Under the pieces are notes generated by a model that did no database searches, was not told where the DNA came from, and saw only the letters and a list, made by a program, of their open reading frames with translations. A program made the translations under genes and the position numbers. 64,000 nucleotides of DNA from Hydrangea macrophylla. Lineage: Eukaryota > Streptophyta > Magnoliopsida > Cornales > Hydrangeaceae. The stretch spans positions 29,378,001 through 29,442,000 of the forward strand of contig CM066993.1 in NCBI GenBank assembly GCA_033977485.1. The letters run 5' to 3'. Shown here in pieces: positions 45,363-56,683 of the stretch. Position 1 is the stretch's first letter. Each line of letters begins with the position of its first letter.

Positions 45363-45962
45363 TGATGATGCCAAAATTTGGTTAAGATGAATTAGAGCAG
45401 TTTAATAGAGAGAGAGAGAGACAGTAGGAGATAGGGTTTTGTATGTGGTTCAGCCCTGTTAATGAAGGAACCTACGTCCACGTGTGTGTCTGAGCACATT
45501 CACTATACTGTAAAAATTCGGGGACCTGTGGTGAACCAACAAAATTTGGAGCTACCGTAGGTCGACCGGGACCGGGCATGATGGTGATCTCTATAGGGGT
45601 GCTATGTAGACTGAAAAGTTGATCCCTTTCTATGGGGGTGAGTGGTCTCTTTTATAGATGCAAGAGACCTACTACTACACGGATTAGGAAATATAATCCA
45701 ATTAGGATTGATTGAAATTAATTGCGGGGTTCCCTAATTGGATTAGGAAACAAGCTGCACTTTCCATTAGTCTTCTAACATGAGTAGGAAACAGGCTGAA
45801 ACATTCTGGATTATGCCTCGGGGCCTGGGTGAGCTATCCCTGCAATGAGCTGTGCCTGCGCGGTCTTCCCGACCTGTTGGTCGGGCTTTGCGTATACCCC
45901 TCGGGATGTCTCGGGTAGTCCAAACCGCTCAGGCTAGTGCTTGCCCACTTTTGGGTGTATCA
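45363..45962 (-). repeat. 5' LTR of element C
   Basis: 600 bp, pairs with 23317-23908. Followed by the CCCAG duplication at 45963-45967. Confidence 0.9.
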
Positions 45963-46523
45963 CCCAGTTTTAAGAGGAAGTTTAGTGTCAATCTCGACGT
46001 TGATTCTCATCGTATTTCCCCAAGAGGGGTAATGATCCCCATCCAAATCTATAGCTACTATCTTCCCAGTAGTGGCTCCTATAGATTTGGCATTTTGTTT
46101 AGTGATTTGGTATGGGGAAAGACCATGTACCTTTACCCAGAAGGTAGAGAAAGAGAGCTGCAGTTCTTCCAAAATCAAATCCGGAATCCAGGGCTTCAAA
46201 GACAAGTAGTGGCCCATGATAGACCAAGGGGCCAAACGTATCACTCTGAGGTAGTATCTTTGTTCGCCAAAAGCAAACAACAGGTTGTTCGTGTCAATTT
46301 CGGAGATCGTCAGAATTCCTATAGGATTCCATGCTTTTCTGATGGTGAGTTGAACAGCTCGAAGGTTGAGATTTTTTTCAGAGATTAATCTCCCAACTAG
46401 TGGGGGACAAACATCTTTTCCTTCCTTGACATGAATTGACTCCAAGGAGAGAGTATCTTCGAAACAGGATAAGCTGAAGGTTGTGGAGATTATTTGAGAG
46501 AAAGCACTTGTAATATCATCCAT
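45963..46523 (-). pseudogene. LINE ORF1, N-terminal part (DUF4283), cut by element C
   Basis: Open for 187 codons from the ATG at 46521-46523 (MDDITSAFSQI) to the junction with element C. It carries the features of DUF4283, the N-terminal RNA-binding-like domain of plant LINE ORF1: VGRLISEKNLNLRAVQLTIRK..W, LLFAFGEQRYYLRVI, APWSIMGHYLSLKPW, FWVKVHGLSPY. It ends LPLKTG at the CCCAG duplication and continues as GFIWKRENLP at 23316. A longer frame starting at 46670 is possible, but the extra 49 residues are hydrophobic and unlike the family. Confidence 0.85.
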
Positions 46524-46760
46524 ATGAAAGCACCGAAAAAGGGAGAGATGAGGTAGGTGAGGGGAAAGGAGTAAAGAGGAGTAAATGCAAGGCAAAGGGG
46601 AAGAAAAGACAAGAGACAAAAACAAGAGGTTAGGTGGGAAGGATTGAAGGGAAAGCAAGACACAAGTCAAAACCAGATGGAGACAAAGAAGAAGCCTAGG
46701 GAAAGGAGGACCAATGAGGACGGGAGGATTCCAGAGGGAAAAAAATGCTACAGGAGCGTG
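46524..46760 (-). other. Probable 5' untranslated region of the LINE
   Basis: Purine-rich on the plus strand (CT-rich in LINE sense), no coding region. The 5' end of the LINE is not sharply visible. I place it near 46760, where the character of the sequence changes. Confidence 0.4.
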
Positions 46761-48066
46761 GGGTGTGTACTAGATCAAACTACCTATTGCTTCAACGAGT
46801 AGTGGGATGCTTGTTCATGCTTTTACATGGCAAATGATATTTGCAATGAGGACATGTAGTAGCAATGGAGGAGGTACGATTGAAAATTTCCCCGACTAAA
46901 GAAAGAAAGAAAAAAAGAAAAAAAAAGGTTAATACCTCATTTACAATAAGTGAGAGCCGAGAGAAAACAAAAGTCTACGGATTTCCGTCCGACTTCACGA
47001 CACCGTTTCTTCACCATACGACACCCGTTCCCAAAACGGAAGTTATATTTGGACTCGTGAGGGTAAGCTTAACCTCGTGGCATAATTTATTTTGAGTTTA
47101 ATCGATAGATTTTTCGTGACCCAAATGGGTTGGTAACATATAGTTTATCAAAATTGTGTAGGATTAACTATAGGTTCATATTTGGGATGGATTTATGAAA
47201 AATTCAGGATTTCTAAGCTTATTTGGTTATTCGAAGAGGTGAGTGTCCTAATCCAAAAATTGAATGTTTATTGTTATTTATTTGTTATTAAATGCTTAAA
47301 AATGCTTAATTTTGATTAAGTAGAAAAAGCATGTGATTGTTTAGCCTTAAACATGTCTAAAATGTTGAAATTGTCATGTTGACACGTTGAGCTGCTTATG
47401 TGCTTATTTGGGTCAAAGGATCGCAAGTGATAATCACCATTAATTAGCCCATATTTAAGGGACATTGAATTCCTCAGAGAAAATGGGATGGTGCTGATGG
47501 CCACAACGAATTGACTACGGTCACGTGAGAGTTTTTGATATTTTAAAGCGATGACAAATTGAGAATGGCTCGGAATCAGGGGTCTAGAACGATAGTAATT
47601 GATCACTTAACATGCCTGCGACCATTTATTGTTGTGATGCATAATTGGTGTTATGAGCCTATTAGTGCATCAGTTGGTATTGAATGACAATGGGTTTGTA
47701 TGAGTAATTTGGGTTTTGTTATGTTTTTAACTCTTAAAACATGGAAAATTGGTGCAAAAACTTGATCTAAAAAATTTGCAGGTATATTTTCAGCTTGATG
47801 ACTTTTACGAAAACGGACACAACTCTTTCAAGAAAATTCAAATTCGCGTGCCATTTTTTGCGTTGGAACCGAGACTCAAAGGACTATCTTTTGATATAAA
47901 ATTTGATTTTATTTCTTAATGACTATTTTACCCTTGGGCCGGTTTAAGCTAACGAATTCCTTTTACTATATTTAACTCTTATTTTATTACTAATGAAGGG
48001 TGTTTTGTTTTGGGCAATTCGTTGTTACACGGTCCTAATTTGTGTGTGGCGGGTTGTGGTATGACA
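46761..48066 (+). repeat. LTR of gypsy fragment I (left boundary uncertain)
   Basis: Plus-strand sequence ending GGTTGTGGTATGACA, followed four bases later by a tRNA-Met primer site, so this is a 5' LTR. It contains a GTTCGAAGAGGTGAGTG-like segment near 47230 typical of Tekay/Del LTRs. The left end is not defined and may be truncated. Confidence 0.6.
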
Positions 48067-48070
48067 ATTT

Positions 48071-48080
48071 TGGTATCAGA
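48071..48080 (+). other. Primer binding site of fragment I (tRNA-Met)
   Basis: TGGTATCAGA, four bases after the LTR end, matching the start of the initiator tRNA-Met complement. Confidence 0.75.
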
Positions 48081-48244
48081 ATAATAGGTTAGAGGCTTTG
48101 GGAAGGAGTGACGGCGCATGAGTGTGCACACAACAACACATAGTTACACGATCGTGCATACACATTTATTTTAGCATGCTTAAAATATTGTTTAGCATGC
48201 TTATGATGTTTATGACATAGCATGCATGGTGACCATTAAGGTTA

Positions 48245-48824
48245 TTGGCTGCCAGTCTTAATTGTCTGGTAGCAATGGATTTGGAGAAGGGACAAATATC
48301 ACCGACAAGGGTGGATCGAATGGTAAGGGTTGTAGGAATAATAATGAGAATAGTAGGAATCAGTACCATATCAGAGGAAGGGACACATGAAAATCTGAAC
48401 CCAGAGGTAAGAACAGAATTGTTGACCACAGAAGAGTTTCAGAGAAAGTCCAAAGGAAAGTCAAGGTAAGTTGAAAAGAGTAAATGAGGGTAGTTCATCG
48501 ACAAGCAGTACTTCTAGAGAAAGGAAGTTGTGTTGTCCAATCTGTCGTAAACGTCATTGGGATGTATGGCATAGGTCTTCTATAATTTATTATGTTTGTA
48601 GGCAACTCGGGCATATCGCGGGAAATTGTCGAACCCGGGGTTTGGGTTTTAGGGGTAATTGTTTTAGATATGGTCAGCATGATCACCGAATGCAAGATTA
48701 TCCTACTACACGACAAAGGAATTCAAGCTCTTCGATATGTAAAACCACTTCAAGATTTGCTGAACCGCTAAAAGGGAAAAGAACAACAATAATTTATGCT
48801 TGGGATACCACAAACATAAGATAA
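48245..48824 (+). pseudogene. Gag fragment of I with zinc knuckle
   Basis: Two overlapping plus-strand frames. The second (from 48471) encodes CCPICRKRHWDVWH and then YYVCRQLGHIAGNC, a CX2CX4HX4C knuckle whose first Cys is Tyr, followed by NCFRYGQHDHRMQDYP. This resembles the knuckle of element G. Most of the capsid domain and all of pol are missing, so this is a truncated remnant. Confidence 0.7.
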
Positions 48825-49137
48825 AGGTAAATTATTTATTTATTTATTTATTCATTTATTTGCTTAATTATGATCTCGTAAGTGTTTCTGCTTTCGAGAA
48901 GAGAAGTGAATTTATTGCGTAGTGAAATCTGTTGACTGGGTTAGGGGCATTAATAGGGATCTTAATTGGTAATAACTTATCAGGGGTTATCCTGTTTGAT
49001 TATGATGTATCTATAGTATGTGATGTGAGGGTAGTACAAGAATGCTAATAGATGGTACAATATTACTATTTTGATATATTATAGGGTATGAGCATGTTGC
49101 CAGTTGTGTATGTTTTAGTTGATGTGTAACGGTCAGA
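48825..49137. other. No supported feature; TTTA-rich tract at 48830-48860
   Basis: Non-coding sequence after the gag fragment. It starts with a (TTTA) repeat. It may be decayed I sequence. Confidence 0.4.
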
Positions 49138-49903
49138 AACCAAACCAAATGGGGTTCTATCTTCACGATAAGCTGTTATGCTATCCTGTGTTTGGTACGG
49201 TCTGGATAAAACTGTTGGATAAGCTATTTATATCCTTACCTATGTTTGGTACTGTTTGGATAAAATTGTCAGATATAATTTTTTGAGAACTAGTTTCTTG
49301 TTTTTATCACAGAAATTCCAAATATAGATTAAAAAAACATTATAAAATAGACTTCCAATTTTCCACAAATAAATAAAATTTAAAAAAAACCTAGACTTGC
49401 AAATTTGAAACATTTAATTAACATAACATTGTTCATTAACCATATTTATAAGTGGTTACAATTCAAAAGATGATATTAGAGTCACAAGTACAAGTACATA
49501 ACATAATAGATAGTCAATCTAAAATAAAATACGGACAATCACAGTCGTAACAATTGAACCAACAATAAGGCCAAATAAAAAAACCATTCATCCACACCAC
49601 ATTTGAGGTTGGACTTGGATGCACTTGTTGGTTGGTTGAAGATTATTGTAGAAGCTCTTCTTGTGCAACTATAGTCGCAGTTACACATGTTGTTTACTTA
49701 ACTCTATTCCATCGGCCATGATGAAGAATGTATGCCTTTTTAGCTTCAGCATAGGTCTTGAATGACTTATAAGAATTTCTACTAAAATTGTGGACTTGCA
49801 TTTGACATTCTTCCCAAGTATGATAAATTCTGGGAACTCGATCTACAAAGATAACGTAAACTTTGACACTAGACATCTAAACAAGTCCCAAATGTAATAC
49901 ATT
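49138..49903 (-). mobile_element. Left end of PIF/Harbinger-like element J
   Basis: Contains two imperfect direct repeats (TGTTTGGTACGGTCTGGATAA and TGTTTGGTACTGTTTGGATAA, 49188-49263) of the kind found near the ends of plant PIF/Harbinger elements, then the small ORF at 49694-49876. The transposase part is at 61811-63144, on the same strand. The two parts are separated by K and F. The exact terminal repeat and 3-bp duplication could not be identified, and the right end was not found. Confidence 0.5.
49694..49876 (-). CDS. Small ORF with RNase H1 N-terminal-type hybrid-binding domain
   Basis: 60 residues from the ATG at 49874-49876. It fits the pattern of the RNA/DNA hybrid-binding domain (Pfam Cauli_VI): YVIFVDRVPRIYHTWEEC, then SYKSFKTYAEAKKAY. 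This domain occurs at the N-terminus of eukaryotic RNase H1 and in caulimovirus translational transactivators, and in plants also in small stand-alone proteins. The ORF contains nearly the whole domain and nothing else, and no viral genes are nearby. It is on the same strand as, and downstream of, the Harbinger transposase once the nested insertions are removed. Whether it belongs to the transposon or is a captured exon is open. Confidence 0.65.
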   Translation of the reverse strand: MSSVKVYVIFVDRVPRIYHTWEECQMQVHNFSRNSYKSFKTYAEAKKAYILHHGRWNRVK

Positions 49904-51149
49904 GTATTTTCAGTAATTATTTATACACAGAGATTCTATATACTTCCCTTGATCATACTTGAAGTTTCACTCTCGATCGATCTAAGTCTTTTCGAGCGAT
50001 CGAAATTCCCGAGTTCAAGCGATTGAACCCTGTTCAATCGATCGAAACCCTACCGACATGAATTAATTACGTGGTCCCTACTTCAATTGATCAAACCCTT
50101 TTTTAATCGATCAAACTAAACGATCTTCTTTCGATTGATCGAACAAGTCTCAATCGATCGAACTTGTAATCATCAGGAATTCCAAGTTTCACGCAAATAT
50201 AGCCACCTACACCCCCATCCCCTCTATATATATGGTGTTCATGTGTGTATGAGGTTTGCTGCCCAAAGAGTTGAGAGAGAGTGTGTGCTTGTGTTTATAT
50301 ATATTATACACACACATCCATATATATATATGCTCATATTATATATATATATACACAGAGTTAGCGAGAGAGAAGACAGAAGAAGAAGAAGACAGAAGAA
50401 GAAAGAGACAAAGAGAGAGATACAGAGACGAAGAGAGGAGCAAAGAGAGAGGGAAGGAGGCCATTGGGAGTCACCAAGCTTGACGTTTCCAAACACGCCC
50501 TTCACGATCATTCAATGAGTTCTAAACTCACTCAGTAGCATTAGTGTAATGTTTTATGTGTTTTGGACGTTTTAAGGATGACCCAAACACCCCCTAGAAT
50601 CTTTGGATATTAATTGTCCAGAACTGCTAGAGAAGACGGCGTTTGAACGATCGAAATACATTCAAGTGATCGAACACACTGAGTCTCATTATCGAAATGA
50701 CTTCAATCAATCGAGACCACCTTCACTTCAATCGATCGATAATACTTCAATCAATCGAATATCACTTTTGTCAATCGATCGAGCCTTAGCATAACATGGA
50801 TGTTTCTTTAAGTTGATAATTCATAATGCTTAGCTGTTTAATTGATGTTCTATGTTCTTATTATGCGATATTATGGATTACGGAGGTAATGTGATACGCA
50901 AATGAGATTGAGATAATATGGTGAGTAACGTATTCGAGTTTGGAGTGTTAGTAATAATACGACGCAATAATGAGATAAGATTTGAGTTATAATGGTGGGT
51001 AACATTAGACAAACCCAATCACTAGTTTTTAGGGTAGATTGATTGTAATCTCTTTATTTCCTTCTTAGTCCTTTCCTTTTTTGATTTTACTAGTTTGTAT
51101 ATAAATCTATACTCAGTGGATGAATAATATCTGAAATTATTCCTCCTAT
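49904..51149 (+). repeat. Probable solo LTR K, interrupted by element F
   Basis: Non-coding segment with a TATA-like CTATATATATGG at 50223-50234 and a purine-rich transcribed-leader-like stretch (50270-50460). It ends near 51145 in copia-LTR-like sequence (GGATGAATAATATCTG). ACATT precedes it (49899-49903) and follows TACA at 61625-61629 on the far side of F. This suggests a 5-bp target duplication and a solo LTR of about 1.26 kb, with its last 14 bases at 61611-61624. One terminal base does not fit TG...CA, so this is tentative. It contains ATCGATCGA clusters at 49970-50165 and 50645-50790. Confidence 0.45.
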
Positions 51150-52793
51150 TGACACGACTAAAAAGTTGTGCACTCTTGTGCAACACCCAAGTGTAGGTGA
51201 TCGTGCTAGTAATACTGGATAAGTCCAGGTCGATCCCATAGGGAAGGAATAGGGAGAATATATATACTAAGTTACAACCTAAAGAAAAGAAAAATTGAAT
51301 TGTAGGAGTGAAGGTTCTAACAAATCCTAATTGATTAAATTAAACTAAATAATAAACTAAGCATATAGAAACATAACTACTTAAACAGATAAATTAAAGG
51401 TGCTGGAAATATGAGAATCCGCATTAATCCTAACCATCTACCATGCATATTCATTAACGGTCTATGGAGTTCATTCCTTTTCAGTATTTAGTATTTTTCT
51501 AAAGATAAAGATTCAATAGCCCTTATACGACCGGGGCTATATCATCACAAGTGATTCAAAAATGCTTGGAAGACAGTTTAAAATAATGGTTATTACTTGC
51601 ACTTTAAATGGTGTTAGCATTCAAAGTGGTTTTCAAAATTCATTGAAGAAAATAGCCATAAGGCTTTAAGTTCTAAAAACTGTTGTGACAAACTGAGCTT
51701 ATAGGGACAATTTGATGACAGATTTCTAAAACAAAAAGTGTTGGAATACTTAAAAGAATCATCTCAAGATTTAAAAAGTTCGATCAATCGAAGCGCTCTC
51801 GATCGATCAGACAGCATCATCCTTCAATTGATCGAAATGTCTTCGAACACTTGACTATGGCTCTGGTTCGATCGATCAAAATACCTTCGATCGATCGAGC
51901 CCAAGTTTTCTATATCATACATGGCAGAGGCTAAGAATGAATATTTTATCCCATATTTCCAACGTCTAAACTATGAAAACATGAATAAACGAATATAGAA
52001 ATAGTAACCTAGAGTAATCATAACATATAAACTAATAAACAATGAAATAAAGAAAAGGAAAAGAAAAACCTAGAATAATCTGAAATAAACTTGTAATAAA
52101 CTTGAAAGAAACTTGAAACTTGAATCTTAAATAATTTTCAATAAAACAATGGAAAAGATGAAGAATAACATGAATCTAACCTAATCTACTCCTAATCTAA
52201 CCCTAAAACTACCCTAAACTGCTATTTTTTGCGTTTTGGAGCGTCCTCCTCTCGTCTGGTGTCAAAACGACTTATTGATAGGGTTCTTACAGAGTTTACG
52301 TAACTTTTGGGGGAAAATAGAGTTCAAACGATCGAGCTTAGTTCGATCGATCGAACTCTGAAGCGCTTGAACTCTCCTCAAGCCCTTAAACTTCTCTGAT
52401 TTTTGACAACTTTGCGCACCGATGGAAGAATGGCCATAACGTTTCACTCGGACATCGGATTGACCTCCCGTTTGAGGCCATGCGATCATAACTCAAAGAT
52501 CTACATTTCATATTTCTAGAAAAATCTTCCAAATTTGAAGTCTTCATTGTCAAAAATGTTGTTTTCTCAGCTGCTTGTGTTGTTCTCTTCACCATAATCA
52601 CTTTTCTTTAGCTTCACTTCATTGATTTACATTCTGATACCTATAAAACAACGCATAAACATATGTTTTAGCATTAGCACAATAAAAAGAACAATTTTAT
52701 TAGAATGCACCTAAATGTAGGAATTTTGGGGATAAAAGTATGCATTAAATACCATGTAATACACTATAAATATGCACTTTTCACCTCAAATCA
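51150..52793 (-). repeat. 3' LTR of element F
   Basis: Matches 56690-56978 plus 60278-61605 throughout. Contains ATCGATCGA-type clusters at 51778-51902 and 52324-52352. Confidence 0.9.
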
Positions 52794-52806
52794 CACCCCC
52801 CCAACT
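52794..52806 (-). other. Polypurine tract of element F
   Basis: Minus strand AGTTGGGGGGGTG directly before the 3' LTR start TGATTTGAGG. Confidence 0.8.
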
Positions 52807-54582
52807 AGCTCGTTGCTAGTCCCTAGCAATGAAGTGAACTAAAGCAATGTTTATTTAAACTCTAAGAATTGAAAACAAGAGAAAGTAAAAATCCTAGCTC
52901 ACTTTCGCAGGAATCGCGATTGCATTTAGTCTATGCAACAGGCCTTTAAACCCCTAGGTTCCCCCTAGTGGACGAGAATTGTCTTGTGAGGGTTTGCAGT
53001 GAATCTACCCACAAAATTCATGTTTATGGTAATGGTTCTCATTTAAATGTTTTCAAGAAATTTTTTTTTTCTCTCATTTAGCAATTTAGTTAAGCTCAAC
53101 AGTCTCATGAAACTCTCTAGTATGCCATAGCCATGCAACACACACATTACAGTTAATCTACTATCAAAGTCATTAGAATATTTCATACCTATTAATCATC
53201 AAGTGTGTGTGTGTGAATGGATAACCAAAATACAAAGCTTCAATTTCAAAGCTCGCATAACCTAAGACACTATCAAGACATTCATTTTGACTCAACTCTC
53301 ACCGGGATTACACTCTCAAGATGAAATCACTCCGAATTAGGTGTAATAATTATCACTCATGATATGGAAGCTATAAAGAGTAATTGTAAGTGGAATCTAA
53401 TGCTTCTTATATCTAAATAAAAAAAAATGGATATTTAGTGCATAAAGTCTCATGAAAGGATAATTTTCACTAGAAGAGCGAGATACCGTGGAGAACTCTC
53501 TCATTACCTTAACTTCAAATCCAATTTACTTAAAATCATCAGGACTTTGAAAAAGAGGTATTAGGTGAAAGAAAAAGGCTCATGATATTCAATTGGGTCA
53601 AAGGATGGGATTGGAATGTCTACTAGAACTTTTTAAACTCCCCCACATCTCCAATCTCTCTCTTCTTTTTATTATTATGTTTTCTTTTTCTTTTGTAACA
53701 ACCATTGGCATATTTTGTTCTTTTTTTTCTTTTTTCAAGCTTTTCTTTTCATTTTTTTTTTCTTTTTCTCTTTTTTTTTTCTTTGCCAACTTTCCCTTAT
53801 TCACACTAACCAAACTTATTGTCAACGCAACACATCCAAATCACACCCAAATAAAGAATTGAGGGTTGAACTCCTAATTTGGAGTTAAGGTATAGACTTT
53901 AAGATTGTGAAGACAAAGGAAATATGGTAAGGCTCAAAGGGTGAAATAAAGGAATATCATGGAGGTAGGCTAAAGCTTTATTATACGTATATGGTCAAAA
54001 GACGGCCTAAATCATCTTCTAAGTTAATAGGATAATTCATTTCAGTAAATTCAAGAGCTCTAAAGTTGGTAAATCCTGAACATTCTCTTCTAATGACTAG
54101 TCAAAATGAAGAAGAAAATTGAGACTTTCAACGAATTACAACGCTTTTCAAAAAGTAAGAGTAATTTATAAAACCCTCAACAACAAAGAATGGCACAAAA
54201 ACTCACTTGGGTTATTAGTCTCCACTACAATCTCTCAAGACACCTAAGCTATGCTTACTAATCCATTTTAGCTAAGTATAAGGTTGTCACAATGTGCTCA
54301 AAGTTGTTTGCAGATTAACAGGCATAAAACATACTATAACTAAGATAGTAAACAAACTATCATGGTGTATCACATAGTAATAACATATAGAATATAACAC
54401 TAATGCATCATAGCTAACTACATTAACTAGAGAGAAATACAAGAACCATTTTATTATATTAAAAAAAATTAAAAATTTTAAAATTTTAAAATTTTTGCAA
54501 TTTTGATTTACTGAGTCATGTTGCTAAGCAGGTATATTGACATTAAATCATAAAATGAAAGAAAACGAGGCATGCAATGACT
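52807..54582 (-). other. 3' non-coding region of element F
   Basis: No coding region supported. A T-rich low-complexity stretch lies at 53650-53790. The apparent open frames there (53593-53862) are low-complexity artefacts. A palindromic TTAAAATTTTAAAATTTT tract lies near 54475-54495. Confidence 0.65.
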
Positions 54583-54633
54583 CACTCCCCCCAACTAAAA
54601 CTAGACATTGTCCTCAATGTTCTAAACTAAGCT
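54583..54633 (-). other. Second G-rich tract with AACATTGAGGACAATG
   Basis: Minus strand AACATTGAGGACAATG followed by AGTTTTAGTTGGGGGGAGT. This arrangement is common downstream of coding regions in Athila-like plant elements and may be an internal, duplicate polypurine tract. It contains the inverted repeat CATTG/CAATG. Confidence 0.6.
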
Positions 54634-54796
54634 CATGGACATGTAAAATAAAGCGAGAGAAGGAAGGATGTTACCTCGAGGCGTTAATATCCAATTTTTT
54701 TTTTATATGTTACCTATAAAATCATGCAAAATCATTAGTAGCAACAAGGAAAAATAGAGAAAGAATTTAATACAACTACTCAGTAGATAAATTCGG

Positions 54797-56513
54797 TTAA
54801 TCAAGATTTTTATCATAAATTAATAACCAAAATTTTTTAGGATCTTCCCAATGAAATTGTTTAGCAGTGAGAAGAGTGCGGGGATCCTCATAAAAATGCA
54901 ACTCCACCCAACTAATTTCAGGTTCAAGATCAGAAGAGATGATGCAAAACCTATAGCTTCCAAATTTGTTGGAGACAATTGTAAGAGGTATACCACACTT
55001 TTTAGGAATTATACGCAAGAAACAATCTTGGGTGTTGGTATTTTCTATAATGGCCTCTATTTTAATACTAAAAACAAGGGGTGGCCATGGTTCAATAAAA
55101 GGGACTGGGTATAAATGATGTTCTAATTTAGCTTCATTACCCTCCTCTTGTTCTAGAATAGAATCTATGGAGATGTGATCATAGGTATTGGATTTCTGTT
55201 CTATGTACATTGATTTGGACTGGACATAGATAAAGCTATCTATTTGGGCCTCAATGTCAGTATTACTCAAGAAGGTTTAGTAGTTTAGTAGATTACTAGC
55301 TTATTGTTGAAGTTTAAGATCATCTAATGTGGGTCCAATATTTTCCAAGTCTTCTCTCAAAGAATTTTGAAAGTTAAAATTTTGTGCAATGCATGTACTA
55401 GAATCCTTACCATCCTCTTTCACAACACATTCTATTTGTTCAATAGTGGGGTACACATGATTTTCAAGCTCGGGATGAGAGCTTTGATTGATCGAGAGGA
55501 TACGTGATGGGCAACTTGGTGACACCGCCTCTTCGGTTGAAAGAGGTGAGGGTTCATGAATATCAGATGAATCTAAATCGAATTTAGAAATTTCAATAAC
55601 GTCGTCCCTAGGGTCACTATCAAAGGTAGGGGTAGAGTCAATAGGAGACTCATCCTTTCCTAATTGTGTACAATCACCTAAACTCTCATCATCTTTTAAA
55701 TCCTCATTCTCATCCTTGTAACTCTCCTCACTATGTTTGTCATCTATTGAGGAACTCTGGACAAAGAAATTGTGCAATTTTTATCCAGGCAGTGAAGGAC
55801 TTGATGTCTGGGGTTGTGTATTGAGGAAAAGATGGTTCTACAACTACATGCTCAATGGTTTGGTTTCGGAGTTCTTGTTGGGTTATTACTTTCTCGAATG
55901 AGTTGTTAACCTCATTCGGTATAAAACTGTCACTGTCCTCCAATTTCATTCCATTATTAGTGTCTTGAAATTTAAGTTATAGTGTTGAAGGACTGGTATA
56001 GTCTTCTAAAGGTTGGCAAGCATACGCTTGTTGATATCTAGTTTCTAATTTATCAAGTGCATTATCTAGCCTTTTCATTTCACTAAGCAACAATTTTATC
56101 ATACCATTATCCTCAACTTGGTTATTCTCCTCATTATTAATATATGAAGTTTCGCCCCATTGTGGTTGGTAGTAATTCACATCCCATTGTGTTTGTGGAC
56201 AAGACTCCCCAGAAAGAAAGTATTGGTACATTTGATAATCATGAGAACTGCTACTATATCGTACACTATTATCTTGGTTATATCCCCATTGTGATTGATA
56301 GAACTCTTCATGTGGAGATTCTTGATACATTTTATAATATGAGGGACTACTACTATCATTTCCCCATTGTGGTAGTTGATAGCACTCAGGTTGATAATAC
56401 GCGTCATAAGTGAGTGCTTACCAACTTGGGGGACAACTATTTTGATTTTCAAGTGTGTACCTATTATTGGTGTTTGTGTTTGTGTTGTATGGAGAGTAAT
56501 ATGAATAAGACAT
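54797..56513 (-). pseudogene. Unrecognised protein of element F, broken
   Basis: Reads from ATG 56511-56513 (MSYSYYSPYNTNTNT) to 54797 with in-frame stops near 56418, 55977 and 55301 and one frameshift near 55780. The N-terminal ~150 residues are rich in Tyr, Gln, Ser and Trp, with repeated (Y/F)YQxQWG motifs (CYQLPQWG, FYQSQWG, YYQPQWG). A short coiled-coil-like helix (LLLSEMKRLDNALDKLETRY, about 56085-56025) comes next. The middle is acidic (DENEDLKDDESLGD) and the last 157 residues (55270-54797) form a more globular segment. I do not recognise the family. By position it replaces gag in a non-autonomous element and may be a structural or RNA-binding protein. Confidence 0.6.
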
Positions 56514-56665
56514 GTTTACCCAAAAATTTTAAACAATAGAATTTTTTTTTGGTGATAGAAAAAGTCCAAATTATTTTATTTTAATTTTATTTATTTATTT
56601 ATTTTTTTTTTTAAGAAAAAGAAGAAAAACATAAATAACTTAGTAAAATTCTAACCTAGCTGCCT

Positions 56666-56683
56666 TCCCAGGCAACGGCGCCA
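56666..56683 (-). other. Primer binding site of element F (tRNA-Asp)
   Basis: Minus strand TGGCGCCGTTGCCTGGGA, one mismatch to the tRNA-Asp complement TGGCGCCGTTGCCGGGGA, six bases inside the LTR end. Confidence 0.85.

Larger units (their letters stand above)
23317..45962 (-). mobile_element. Element C: small gag-only Ty3/gypsy element, host of element B
   Basis: LTRs of 592 bp (23317-23908) and 600 bp (45363-45962) with a perfect CCCAG target duplication. Removing B leaves about 3.8 kb. In sense (minus) orientation the LTR starts TGATACACCC and ends GGCATCATCA. A GGGGGG polypurine tract abuts the 3' LTR, and an AGCGCCGTCTGTGG primer site follows the 5' LTR. The internal part codes only for a degenerate gag and no pol, the pattern called TR-GAG. 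It is inserted in LINE ORF1. Confidence 0.9.

Noticed and set aside
49694..49876. Possible integrated caulimovirus, because of the hybrid-binding domain
   Set aside because: No movement, coat or pararetroviral reverse transcriptase sequence is nearby, and the ORF contains only the domain also found in RNase H1.
50135..50518. 127-residue Arg/Lys/Glu-rich open frame
   Set aside because: Low-complexity GA-rich and TA-rich leader sequence; no codon pattern or motif supports a gene.
53593..53862. Phe-rich open frame that looks like a membrane protein
   Set aside because: It is a T-rich low-complexity tract in the non-coding part of element F.
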